This document shows, piece after piece, positions 51,926-59,260 of a stretch of 59,260 nt of DNA. The stretch's first letter is position 1, and each line of letters opens with the position of its first letter. The notes under the pieces are model-generated. The model did no database searches. It was given only the letters and a program-made list of their open reading frames with translations, and had not been told where the DNA came from. Made by a program: the position numbers and the translations under genes. Source of the stretch: WVZL01 sp041862375 (GTDB taxonomy: Bacteria > Acidobacteriota > Aminicenantia > Aminicenantales > Aminicenantaceae); the NCBI GenBank assembly GCA_041862375.1, contig JBGVTE010000130.1, positions 1 through 59,260 on the forward strand. The letters are read 5' to 3'.

Positions 51926-53617
51926 TTGAAAAAGAATGAACCTTCGCTGAAAGATATAAACCAGAAAGATAAAGAAAAGTTGTCTAATAACTGGAAGAAA
52001 GAAAAGCATGATTGTGAATTGAATTATCATCCAGCAAGAAAAGAATACACAACGATTTCAGGCAGAAAAATAAAGAAACTCTACACCCCATCCGATCTCG
52101 ATGGTTTTGACTATGTGAAGGATTTAGGTGTTCCTGGGGAATATCCTTTTACGAGAGGAATTCATCCGACCATGTACCGTGGCCGTCTCTGGACAATGAG
52201 ACAGTTCTCGGGTTTTGGAACAGCTGAAGATACGAACAAAAGATACAAATATCTTCTTTCCCATGGACAAACAGGTTTAAGTGTTGCTTTCCATCTTCCT
52301 ACCTTGATGGGCATAGACTCTGACTATCCCTTAGCACAGGGCGAGATAGGTAAATGCGGAGTGGCTGTTGATACTCTGGCTGATATGGAAATTCTATTCA
52401 AAGGAATTCCTCTTGATAAGATAACTACTTCAATGACGATAAATCCTCCTGCTGCTGTTTTATGGGCTATGTATATAGCTGTAGCTGAAAAACAAGGAGT
52501 TTCTCCCAAAGTAATATCTGGTACTATACAGAATGATATTCTCAAAGAATATATCGCCCAAAAAACGTTCATTTTTCCACCTAACCACTCTATGAAATTA
52601 ATCATTGATACTTTTGAGTACGGAGCTAAGGAAGTCCCGAGATGGAACACAATTTCAATATCTGGCTATCATATAAGAGAAGCAGGTTCTACGGCAGTTC
52701 AGGAGTTGGCATTTACTCTGAGGGATGGGGTCGAATACGTAGAGTGGGCCCTTGAGAGAGGGCTTAAAGTCGATGAATTTGCTCCTCGTCTATCATTCTT
52801 TTTTAATGCTCATAACGATTTTTTTGAAGAAATTGCCAAATTTAGAGCTGCAAGAAAAATTTGGGCTGAAGTTATGAGAGAAAGGTTTAAAGCACAGAAC
52901 CCCAGATCCTGGTGGCTTAGGTTTCATACACAAACTTCTGGTGTTTCCCTTATGGCCCAACAGCCTCATAACAACATAATCAGGGTCGCTGTCCAGGCGT
53001 TATCGGCCATTTTAGGAGGAACTCAATCGCTTCATACTAATTCTCTTGATGAAACTTATGCCTTGCCGTCTGAAGATGCAGTTACTATTGCTTTGAGAAC
53101 CCAGCAGATAATAGCACATGAAAGCGGAGTGATAAGTTGTATTGATCCTGTAGGAGGCTCTTATTTTGTAGAAAAATTGACGAAAGAAATGGAAGAAGAA
53201 GCAAAACAATACATCAAAAAGATTGACGAGATGGGAGGTATGGTTAAAGCTATTGAGCTAGGGTTTCCACAGAAGGAGATTGCTGACAGTGCTTATTGGT
53301 ATCAAAAAGCAGTAGAGAGTAAGGAAAAAATTATTGTAGGGGTAAATGCCTTTGAGAGAGAGCATGAATCCATTCCTACGCTACATATAGATGAATCAGT
53401 GGAACAACAACAAATAGTTCGGCTAAAGGAAGTAAAGAAAACGAGGAATAAATCCAGAGTAAATGCTGTTCTGAAAGACTTGAAGAGAGCTGCTCAAGAT
53501 GAGGAAAATGTAATGCCTTTTATTCTAAAATGTGTGAAGAGTTACGCAACACTAGGTGAAATCATCGATTCTTTGAAGGAAATATACGGGGAATACGAAG
53601 AGCCAACAACATATTAG
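51926..53617 (+). CDS. Methylmalonyl-CoA mutase large (catalytic) subunit
   Basis: A 563-aa protein starting at TTG (51926) after AAAGGAAATGGG. It has the TIM-barrel substrate-binding part: YPFTRGIHPTMYRGRLWTMRQFSGFGTAEDTNKRYKYLL, HLPTLMGIDSD, SMTINPPAAVLWAMYIA, GTIQNDILKEY, SISGYHIREAGST and RFHTQTSGVSLMAQQPHNNIIRV. No cobalamin-binding domain is fused; that is supplied by the separate gene at 53799. It interconverts methylmalonyl-CoA and succinyl-CoA, linking propionate and branched-chain breakdown to the TCA genes nearby. Length fits the split type. Confidence 0.95.
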   Translation: MKKNEPSLKDINQKDKEKLSNNWKKEKHDCELNYHPARKEYTTISGRKIKKLYTPSDLDGFDYVKDLGVPGEYPFTRGIHPTMYRGRLWTMRQFSGFGTAEDTNKRYKYLLSHGQTGLSVAFHLPTLMGIDSDYPLAQGEIGKCGVAVDTLADMEILFKGIPLDKITTSMTINPPAAVLWAMYIAVAEKQGVSPKVISGTIQNDILKEYIAQKTFIFPPNHSMKLIIDTFEYGAKEVPRWNTISISGYHIREAGSTAVQELAFTLRDGVEYVEWALERGLKVDEFAPRLSFFFNAHNDFFEEIAKFRAARKIWAEVMRERFKAQNPRSWWLRFHTQTSGVSLMAQQPHNNIIRVAVQALSAILGGTQSLHTNSLDETYALPSEDAVTIALRTQQIIAHESGVISCIDPVGGSYFVEKLTKEMEEEAKQYIKKIDEMGGMVKAIELGFPQKEIADSAYWYQKAVESKEKIIVGVNAFEREHESIPTLHIDESVEQQQIVRLKEVKKTRNKSRVNAVLKDLKRAAQDEENVMPFILKCVKSYATLGEIIDSLKEIYGEYEEPTTY

Positions 53618-53798
53618 AAGAAAAGGAATTCTTTTTATCTCTTATTTTGTTTTAAGTTTGTTGTCGAAATATTGTATTGAAGTCGACGTTTAACGTTTTA
53701 TTACTCATCAGCGAATGAGAAAGACGATCGAGATTAACGAAATAGAATGGCTTAGATGTTGCTTTGGAGTATTGATTATTCTATGAATGGAGGATTTG

Positions 53799-54197
53799 AT
53801 GACAGAGAAAAAGATTAGAGTTCTCATAGCTAAGCCTGGTTTAGATGGTCATGATCGGGGAGCGAAAATTATTTGCCGAGCATTGAGGGATGCAGGAATG
53901 GAAGTCATTTATACGGGGCTCAGGCGAACACCAGAGGAAATTGTTAATGCTGCTATTCAGGAGGATGTCGACCTAATCGGCTTGAGTATTCTCTCAGGTG
54001 CTCATAATGTTTTATTTCCAAAGATTATGAGTCTTCTTAATGATAAGGAAGCTGCGGATATACTTGTTCTGGCAGGAGGAATTATTCCTGAGGATGATGT
54101 TCCTAAGATGAAGGAAGTTGGAATAGCGGAGATATTTTTGCCGGGATCATCTACTACAGATATTGTCAAATGGATAAAGGATAACGTTAAAAAGTAA
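53799..54197 (+). CDS. Methylmalonyl-CoA mutase cobalamin-binding subunit
   Basis: A 132-aa protein from the ATG at 53799, five bases after GGAGG; an ATG at 53787 is a weaker alternative. It has the B12-binding flavodoxin-like fold with the DxHxxG motif (KPGLDGHDRGAKIICRAL) that provides the axial His, then GLSILSGAHN, LAGGIIPEDDVPKMKEVGI and FLPGSSTTDIV. It completes the mutase made by the preceding gene. The 180-bp gap between the two is wide for partners and holds no other gene. Epimerase and MeaB chaperone genes are not in the window. Confidence 0.95.
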   Translation: MTEKKIRVLIAKPGLDGHDRGAKIICRALRDAGMEVIYTGLRRTPEEIVNAAIQEDVDLIGLSILSGAHNVLFPKIMSLLNDKEAADILVLAGGIIPEDDVPKMKEVGIAEIFLPGSSTTDIVKWIKDNVKK

Positions 54198-54199
54198 TC

Positions 54200-54249
54200 T
54201 TAAAAACTAGATAATAATCTTGACTTAAAAACTAGATAATAATCTTGAC
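54200..54249 (+). repeat. Two perfect tandem copies of a 25-bp unit
   Basis: The unit starts TTAAAAACTAGATAATAATC and ends TTGAC. It occurs at 54200-54224 and again at 54225-54249 with no mismatch. The second copy's TTGAC forms the -35 of the promoter that follows; the first copy also carries TTGAC but has no -10 at the right distance. It looks like a recent duplication of a promoter or operator segment. Confidence 0.85.
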
Positions 54250-54272
54250 ATTATGATTTTAATCTATATAAT
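54245..54272 (+). promoter_or_regulatory. Near-perfect consensus promoter of the M23 gene, leaderless
   Basis: TTGACA (54245-54250), 16 bp, TATAAT (54267-54272). The start codon at 54281 follows after eight bases, so the transcript should begin at about the ATG. No Shine-Dalgarno is present. Confidence 0.75.
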
Positions 54273-54280
54273 CTGAAAAA

Positions 54281-55177
54281 ATGGTTAACAAATCATTTTC
54301 AGTAATAATAATTCCTCACTCAAAAGAAAAATCTAAAACCATCACTCTAAACGAAAAGACAATCAAGATATTATTAGGAGTTTGTGGAATTCTTTTAGTA
54401 GCCTTGATTGTTTTCCTAGTTGAGTTTTTTTCCTTCTTTGGACTCAAATGGAAATACAATAAAATTAACGACGAGAATGTCAGACAGAAACAGACCATTA
54501 CTGAGTATAAAGTTTCAGTAAACAAACTTCAGGCAAGAATTGATTATTTTGAAAGTTATGTCAAAAAGCTGAATGTGATGGCTGGAATACCAACGCCCGA
54601 TGCCTTAAAAGAAATCGGGATAGGAAAAAGAGAACACGGCAATAATTCTGAAATCAATTCTCCGAACGTTCCTCAGGATATTACTATTAGCAAGATGGAA
54701 GCCATCGCACAGAGAGCAGAAGGGATTGAGAAGAACCTTAATACACTTGTTAATTTCTTTGAAGACCAAACAACACGACTGGCCTTTACTCCTTCTATTG
54801 CTCCGACAAGGGGGTACATGTCTTCTCCCTTTGGCTGGAGAGATGATCCATTTACGGGCAAACGGACGTTTCACTATGGAATAGATATAGCTACCCAAAA
54901 AGGGAATCCTGTTATTTCTACTGCTGATGGTATTGTTGTTTCTACGAAATATGATAAAATTGGAGGAAATACAATCCGTATAAGCCATAACTTTGGCTAC
55001 CAGTCCATTTACTGCCATTTGAGCAAATTTCTAGTAAAACCTGGTCAAAAAGTAAAAAGGGGTGATGTGATAGGACTCGTTGGCAGGACAGGAAAGTGCA
55101 GAGGCACTCATGTCCACTATGAAGTTATCATCAACAACAAATCAGTAAATCCATACTATTATCTACTGGAAGAATAA
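54281..55177 (+). CDS. Membrane-anchored M23 (LytM-type) peptidase
   Basis: A 298-aa protein. One membrane span (about residues 29-53, ILLGVCGILLVALIVFLVEFFSFF) is followed by a coiled coil (about 60-95). A linker leads to the LytM domain, with GYMSSPFGWRDDPFTGKRTFHYGIDIAT (HxxxD zinc ligands), GNTIRISHNFGYQSIYCHLSKF, and GTHVHYEVIINNKSVNPYYYL (HxH). The zinc ligands are complete, so it is probably a peptidoglycan endopeptidase acting in cell-wall growth or division. It begins with no ribosome site. It faces the fmt gene convergently. Confidence 0.93.
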   Translation: MVNKSFSVIIIPHSKEKSKTITLNEKTIKILLGVCGILLVALIVFLVEFFSFFGLKWKYNKINDENVRQKQTITEYKVSVNKLQARIDYFESYVKKLNVMAGIPTPDALKEIGIGKREHGNNSEINSPNVPQDITISKMEAIAQRAEGIEKNLNTLVNFFEDQTTRLAFTPSIAPTRGYMSSPFGWRDDPFTGKRTFHYGIDIATQKGNPVISTADGIVVSTKYDKIGGNTIRISHNFGYQSIYCHLSKFLVKPGQKVKRGDVIGLVGRTGKCRGTHVHYEVIINNKSVNPYYYLLEE

Positions 55178-55198
55178 TAGTCACCTCCTTAATTTCCT

Positions 55199-56131
55199 TC
55201 ACGTAAGTCTGTCTCCAATTTCTATTTTTGCACCCAGAGAGAAAGAATATGCATCCATTTCTTTTTTATTTTCCGGTTGAAGCTTCCGGAGAAGGTAGGT
55301 ACTCCCTTTGCCACAGCAGACTTCAATTCCTTCTTTTTTTATAGATAAAATTTTGCCAGGAGTTAGGCATTGAGTTTGGGATCCTTTTTCTTCCCCCACT
55401 GTGATTTTTATTCGCTTCTCTTTAAAGAAAGTAAAAGCAGAGGGCCAGGGATTGGAAGCTCTTACCAGTCTGCCTATAAAAAGAGCATTCTTGGTCCAAT
55501 CGATTTTTCCATCTTCTTTTTTAATCTTGGGTGCATAGGTTGCTTGGGTGTGATCTTGTTTTATTGGTATGATTTTATCAATCTGGGATATTGTTTTAAC
55601 GAGCAGTTCAGAGCCTTTTTCAGCCAATCGAGATTCGAGTTCAAAAGTTTTTTCTCCAAGGTAAATATCGACTTCTTCTTGAGCCAAGATATCGCCCTCA
55701 TCCATTTTTTCGTTGAGTTCAAAGATACTAATGCCTGTTTTTTTTTCACCTTTTAGAAGAGCCCAAAACACTGGGGAAGCTCCTCTATATTTTGGAAGAA
55801 GCGAAAAGTGGAGGTTAATCGAGTTATATTTAGGAAGATAGATAATAGAAGCAGGAATGATCTGTCCATAGGCTACGACCACAATAAGGTCAGGTTGAAT
55901 ATTTTTTATTTTCTCCAGTGCAATCGTATCTTGTCTTATCTTATAAGGCTGATAGAAAGGAATATCCAATTCCAGTGCTGCTTTTTTTATGGGTGAGGGT
56001 ATTAATTTTTTACCTCTTCCATGCGGTTTATCTGGCTGTGTGATGACAAGCTCTACTGAATGGCCTGCTTTAAGTATTTTTATAAGGGAAGGCAGAGCAG
56101 AGGCAGGACTTCCAAAGAATACAATTCTCAT
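55199..56131 (-). CDS. fmt: Methionyl-tRNA formyltransferase
   Basis: A 310-aa enzyme that formylates initiator Met-tRNA. RIVFFGSPASALPSLIKIL opens the Rossmann domain. VITQPDKPHGRGKKL and VVAYGQIIP follow, and NLHFSLLPKYRGASPVFWALLKGEKKTGISIFELNEKMDEGDIL holds the catalytic Asn/His and the SLLPxxRG loop. The C-terminal barrel binds tRNA. It overlaps def by 4 bp, the common def-fmt pair. Length and motifs are standard. Confidence 0.97.
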   Translation of the reverse strand: MRIVFFGSPASALPSLIKILKAGHSVELVITQPDKPHGRGKKLIPSPIKKAALELDIPFYQPYKIRQDTIALEKIKNIQPDLIVVVAYGQIIPASIIYLPKYNSINLHFSLLPKYRGASPVFWALLKGEKKTGISIFELNEKMDEGDILAQEEVDIYLGEKTFELESRLAEKGSELLVKTISQIDKIIPIKQDHTQATYAPKIKKEDGKIDWTKNALFIGRLVRASNPWPSAFTFFKEKRIKITVGEEKGSQTQCLTPGKILSIKKEGIEVCCGKGSTYLLRKLQPENKKEMDAYSFSLGAKIEIGDRLT

Positions 56132-56646
56132 CTGCTCTTTTCAGGTAGGATGTGCTTTTTTAAATTTTTCCTGATTAAACTTCTTTTAAGAGGGGAGAGG
56201 CGGTCGATGAATAACTTTCCGTTGACGTGGTCTATTTCATGGCACAATACTCTTGCCATCAAACCATCAGCTTCTATAATCCTTTCATTGCCTTTTAAAT
56301 CGATACCTTTAACCACTACTTTAGCGGGCCTCGCAACCTTTTCTTGAATTCCAGGTACAGAAAGGCATCCCTCCTCAGAGATAATCTCTCCCTCTTGAGA
56401 CAGAAGCTCAGGATTGGCCAGGATGATCAAATCTTTTTCATTCTCTCCTACTGAAATATCAACAGTTATTAACATTTTGTTGGTGTTAACTTGAGGAGCT
56501 GCTAGACCAATACCTGGGGCTGAATGCATTGTCTTAACCATGTTCTGAGCAAGTTCTACTACTTTATTGTTGATACTTTTTATTAATTCTGCTTTTTCAG
56601 TCAGGATTGAGTTTCCGAATGTAACAATAGGCAAAATTTTAGGCAT
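56128..56646 (-). CDS. def: Peptide deformylase
   Basis: A 172-aa metal enzyme that removes the formyl group from new proteins. All three motifs are intact: GIGLAAPQV, EEGCLSVPG (metal Cys) and HEIDHVNG (HExxH). The size fits type 1. It is coupled to fmt by a 4-bp overlap. A GAGG is placed somewhat far (about 17 bases) from the ATG. The 153-bp gap to the PqqD-like gene has no gene. Confidence 0.97.
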   Translation of the reverse strand: MPKILPIVTFGNSILTEKAELIKSINNKVVELAQNMVKTMHSAPGIGLAAPQVNTNKMLITVDISVGENEKDLIILANPELLSQEGEIISEEGCLSVPGIQEKVARPAKVVVKGIDLKGNERIIEADGLMARVLCHEIDHVNGKLFIDRLSPLKRSLIRKNLKKHILPEKSR

Positions 56647-56799
56647 TTTTTTTAACCATGCCTCATTTTAAAAGAATTCCCTCTTCAATTCAATCTTCTT
56701 CCTTTTTTATTACAAAAAGTATTTTTTAAAACCTAAAATACTATGCAAATTGCTTTTTATTTATTGAGAACAGATGAATTAGTCTGGTTCAAGCCTAAT

Positions 56800-57156
56800 T
56801 TAAAAATTTCTCTTGTAGTAGATAAAACGATTTTTTTCAAGATTTTGGAGAAACAATGCTAAACGATCATACAGTGGTTCTAATTTATCTCCAAACTCAT
56901 CCTTTAATCCTTTTGCTAATTCTTTAACGGTGAGGTTGCCATCACAGTGCTTCCAAATGAAGCTCCCCACAGAATCGAGTTTTACTTTAAAGTAAGGATT
57001 TCTCATTTTTGGAAGGATGTATTTCTGGAAAAGGGAATGTTTGAATTTAGGCTTGAGAAGAATAATCAGTCCGTTTTCTTCTTTCCAGTCTATGTTTCTA
57101 ACAGGTGTGAGTTTTAGGAGATTAATGGAATAGCCTTGCACTCCTCGTTTTTTCAC
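56800..57156 (-). CDS. PqqD-like (RRE-fold) small protein
   Basis: A 118-aa protein that appears to start at GTG (57156). The segment PYFKVKLDSVGSFIWKHCDGNLTVKELAKGLKDEFGD followed by LYDRLALFLQNLEKNRFI has the winged-helix pattern of PqqD, with the SVGSFIWKHCDG hallmark. PqqD-type proteins bind precursor peptides for radical SAM enzymes, but neither a radical SAM gene nor a precursor is adjacent. It lies 32 bp after the OPT gene on the same strand. Its role here is unknown. The basic N-terminus (MKKRGVQGYSINLLKLTP) is an extension. Confidence 0.8.
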   Translation of the reverse strand: MKKRGVQGYSINLLKLTPVRNIDWKEENGLIILLKPKFKHSLFQKYILPKMRNPYFKVKLDSVGSFIWKHCDGNLTVKELAKGLKDEFGDKLEPLYDRLALFLQNLEKNRFIYYKRNF

Positions 57157-57188
57157 AGCCTTTTTTTTCAGTTTGTTTCTGATGGATA

Positions 57189-59189
57189 TTAGCTTTCTTT
57201 CTCTTCAACCGGAGCTCCGTATTCTCCTGCTGCAATCATTTTCTTGAAGGGAAGGTAGATTAAGATAAATCCGAGGATAAAGAAAATTATCAGGCCTAAC
57301 CATGCACTATTCCAGACTTCGGGAAGTTCTAATTTCGTTCCCTTAACAGCTGCGGTAATTATTCCCATAAGAGCTTGACCTGCAATCAATCCGGAGGCAA
57401 GAAGTAAACCAATATTTTCTAATATTTCTTTTCCTTTTCGAGTCGGGTTTTTCTTCGCGACCATATTATTAAGAAAATATTTTATTACTCCTCCAAAGAA
57501 AATACAGGCTGTTGCGCGGAAGGGAAGATACATGCCGACAGCGATAAGCATTGGAGAGGGGGAGCCGATAAGGATGAGAACAACAGCCAGGAGCATTCCT
57601 GCGATAACTAAGGGCCAGGCCATTTCTCCTCCGACTATACCTTTAGCCATAGTGGCCATCAACCCAGCTTGGGGTGCAGGGAGTGTTTCACTTCCTATTC
57701 CTATGTTATTGTGCAAAAGCTGAAGGGAAAAAGTCAGTGTTAAAGCAGCAGCAATGACACCAACAATTCCGCCTATCTGCATGCGCCAAGGAGTACCACC
57801 GAGGATGTGTCCCACTTTCCAGTCTTGAATCATATCTCCAGCTACTCCTGCTACACAACAAACAACCGCAGCAACTCCTAAAACAGCAGCAATTCCTTTG
57901 TCACCAGTCTGCCCCATGATGACCATCATTAAAGCGGCAATGAGGAGTGTCGTCAACGTGAGGCCAGAAATTGGGTTGGAAGAAGAACCAATAATTCCCA
58001 CAAGGTATCCAGCTACAGCTGCAAAAAGCAACCCCATAATTATCATCACAAGTGCAGCAACGAGCGAGGATCCAATATTCTGGGTAAAAACATTGTAAAG
58101 GATAACCATAGGGATAATAAGAGCTATAATGGCGATTAGTATAGAAGGAAAGGGAAGGTCTTTATCGGTTCTGAGTGTTTCTGTAGCACCACCTGCTCTA
58201 GCTCTCTTGACATCGGATATTGAACGGCCGATTCCTGTAATGAGGCTTTTCCTCATTCTAAATAGTGTGTAAAAGGCACCGACGAGCATTGCACCGACAG
58301 CTATAGGCTTTATCTGAGAGTTGTAAGCTGAGATAGCCATATCGGTCCAATTTCCGTCAAACTTGGTAACAATTTCGCTTAATTCTCCGCTAATAAAGAG
58401 CAGTATCGGCATCAGGAAGAGCCATCCAAGAACTCCTCCAGAAAAAGTAAGTGCTGCAAGCTTCGGTCCTATTATGTAGCCAACTCCTGTCATGGCTGCA
58501 TTTGCTGCGGGTGATTCTACGAACATTCTTCCTTTTATCGTACCGGTTTTCGCTGCTTCAACATTATCGCCATCAAGATAAGTAATACGGGACAATCCCG
58601 GAATCTTAAAAACAGTCCTTGCATAAGGTGTGATAATTCTGATGCCATTTTCGCTTGTGAAAAATTCAATGAAGCCTCCTAACCCCATTGCCCAGAACAT
58701 GTAAGCTGCATTCGAGCCTGCTTTCTGACTAGTCTTGACCATTTCTGCGCAAGCAACGCTCTCTGGGAAAGGGAGTTCAGCATCTTCAACGAGCGTGCGT
58801 CTTACAAGAATAATAAGAAAAACTCCCAACACGCCTCCCACGAGCATGAGCAAGGAGGATTTAACAATATCAAAACTCGTCCATACTCCTGTAAAGAGAA
58901 AAGCGGGAATAGTGAATATAGCTCCTGCTGCTAAAGCTTCCCCGACTGCTCCTGTTGTTCGGGCGAGGTTTTCTTCTAGGATTGTTCCTTTAAACGGGCG
59001 CAGCGCAGCCATGGCTATAACAGCAGCGGGGAAGGTTGCTGCGACAGTCATTCCTACCATGAGTCCTAGGTAAGCATTGGCAGCACCGAGAACAATTGCC
59101 ATAATAATTCCCAAGAAAATCGCCTTGAAAGAAATCTCTTTCATAGTATGCTCGGGCGGAATGTAGGGTTTGAAGGCGTTATCGCTCAT
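57189..59189 (-). CDS. OPT family oligopeptide transporter
   Basis: A 666-aa protein from the ATG at 59189, which follows AAAGGAGGT; a TTG at 59210 would add seven residues. About 14-16 membrane spans are visible. OPT marks include GLMVGMTVAATFPAAVIAM, NLARTTGAVGEALAAGAIFTIPAF, PFPESVACAEM and SGLTLTTLLIAALM. The family imports short peptides or metal-peptide complexes using protons. The promoter TTGACT-18-TATTAT lies at 59227-59256. It is followed by the PqqD-like gene at 32 bp. Confidence 0.95.
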   Translation of the reverse strand: MSDNAFKPYIPPEHTMKEISFKAIFLGIIMAIVLGAANAYLGLMVGMTVAATFPAAVIAMAALRPFKGTILEENLARTTGAVGEALAAGAIFTIPAFLFTGVWTSFDIVKSSLLMLVGGVLGVFLIILVRRTLVEDAELPFPESVACAEMVKTSQKAGSNAAYMFWAMGLGGFIEFFTSENGIRIITPYARTVFKIPGLSRITYLDGDNVEAAKTGTIKGRMFVESPAANAAMTGVGYIIGPKLAALTFSGGVLGWLFLMPILLFISGELSEIVTKFDGNWTDMAISAYNSQIKPIAVGAMLVGAFYTLFRMRKSLITGIGRSISDVKRARAGGATETLRTDKDLPFPSILIAIIALIIPMVILYNVFTQNIGSSLVAALVMIIMGLLFAAVAGYLVGIIGSSSNPISGLTLTTLLIAALMMVIMGQTGDKGIAAVLGVAAVVCCVAGVAGDMIQDWKVGHILGGTPWRMQIGGIVGVIAAALTLTFSLQLLHNNIGIGSETLPAPQAGLMATMAKGIVGGEMAWPLVIAGMLLAVVLILIGSPSPMLIAVGMYLPFRATACIFFGGVIKYFLNNMVAKKNPTRKGKEILENIGLLLASGLIAGQALMGIITAAVKGTKLELPEVWNSAWLGLIIFFILGFILIYLPFKKMIAAGEYGAPVEEKES

Positions 59190-59226
59190 AGCTACCTCCT
59201 TTGTAAGCAATAATTAATTTTTTGGA

Positions 59227-59256
59227 ATAATATCTTTCCCGAGGTCTAAAAGTCAA
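59227..59256 (-). promoter_or_regulatory. Promoter of the OPT gene
   Basis: On the minus strand TTGACT (59256-59251), 18 bp, TATTAT (59232-59227), 37 bp before the ATG at 59189, with AAAGGAGGT in the leader. Confidence 0.6.
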
Positions 59257-59260
59257 GGGA

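Noticed and set aside
53690..53702. Short ACGTTTAACGT dyad between the two mutase genes
   Set aside because: An 11-bp imperfect palindrome in an A+T-rich spacer is expected by chance and has no promoter beside it.
1..59260. CRISPR array, rRNA or complete tRNA genes
   Set aside because: No regularly spaced repeats, rRNA-like stretches or full cloverleafs were noticed on reading; the only tRNA-like sequence is the fragment at 4786-4854.

Overview
The window reads as a bacterial chromosome segment with a double-membrane envelope: it encodes beta-barrel proteins, lipoprotein-processing enzymes, and many exported hydrolases with Sec signals. Several traits together suggest Candidatus Aminicenantes (Aminicenantota) or a relative in the Acidobacteriota neighbourhood. 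These are a PadR regulator paired with a large FtsX/MacB permease carrying a cytoplasmic prefix domain, a six-bladed beta-propeller lipoprotein-type secretory protein, a split methylmalonyl-CoA mutase, an EF-G-like GTPase, TldD/TldE and an OPT transporter. This placement is an inference from gene content and was not tested. Most of the window is A+T-rich by eye; the first ~3.3 kb is clearly richer in G+C (not computed).

Region 1 (1-4,869) looks like the right end of a foreign island. It holds a relic of a permease C-terminus, a PadR regulator with two operator-like palindromes around a TATAAT box, an 870-aa ABC permease, an intact IS481-type transposase, the C-terminal remnant of a tyrosine recombinase, and the 3' part of a tRNA-Leu(CAA), which is a classic integration scar. 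Region 2 (4,997-21,340) is accessory. It holds an adaptor plus permease pair with no ATPase beside it, two beta-barrel proteins, an exported Xaa-Pro peptidase, a C1 peptidase, a beta-propeller, an acetamidase, a cysteine-rich ferredoxin-like protein, an NtrC-type regulator, a DUF362 protein and a nitroreductase. Gene fragments (a Ser/Thr kinase piece and possibly a PIN-domain piece) lie between them.

Region 3 (21,353-35,384) is mostly housekeeping. It contains TldD/TldE with a flippase-like membrane protein, nadC-nadB, the tightly overlapping ileS-lspA-lgt-rluD operon, and an EF-G-like factor. A 180-bp element with perfect 23-bp inverted ends sits between the divergent flippase-like gene and nadC, with a -35 box just outside each end. 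Region 4 (35,528-42,703) holds an MFS transporter, a ChaN/PDZ protein, a beta-lactamase-fold serine hydrolase lacking the usual Glu, an M14 carboxypeptidase, a metallo-beta-lactamase-fold protein and a PHP protein.

Region 5 (42,777-54,197) is central carbon metabolism. The leftward genes icd-mdh-fumarase beta-sucC-sucD run divergently from acnB across a 165-bp spacer with two good promoters. Rightward beyond acnB come an SDR, an EF-Tu-domain-2-like small protein and the two parts of methylmalonyl-CoA mutase, which feeds succinyl-CoA to the same cycle. Region 6 (54,200-59,260) has an M23 peptidase behind a near-perfect consensus promoter and, leftward, OPT transporter - PqqD-like protein - def - fmt.

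No CRISPR array, rRNA or intact tRNA was seen. I did not find a clear, complete, previously undescribed system. The strongest leads are the inverted-repeat element with flanking promoters, the apparent leaderless promoters, the island scar, and several enzymes with altered catalytic residues.
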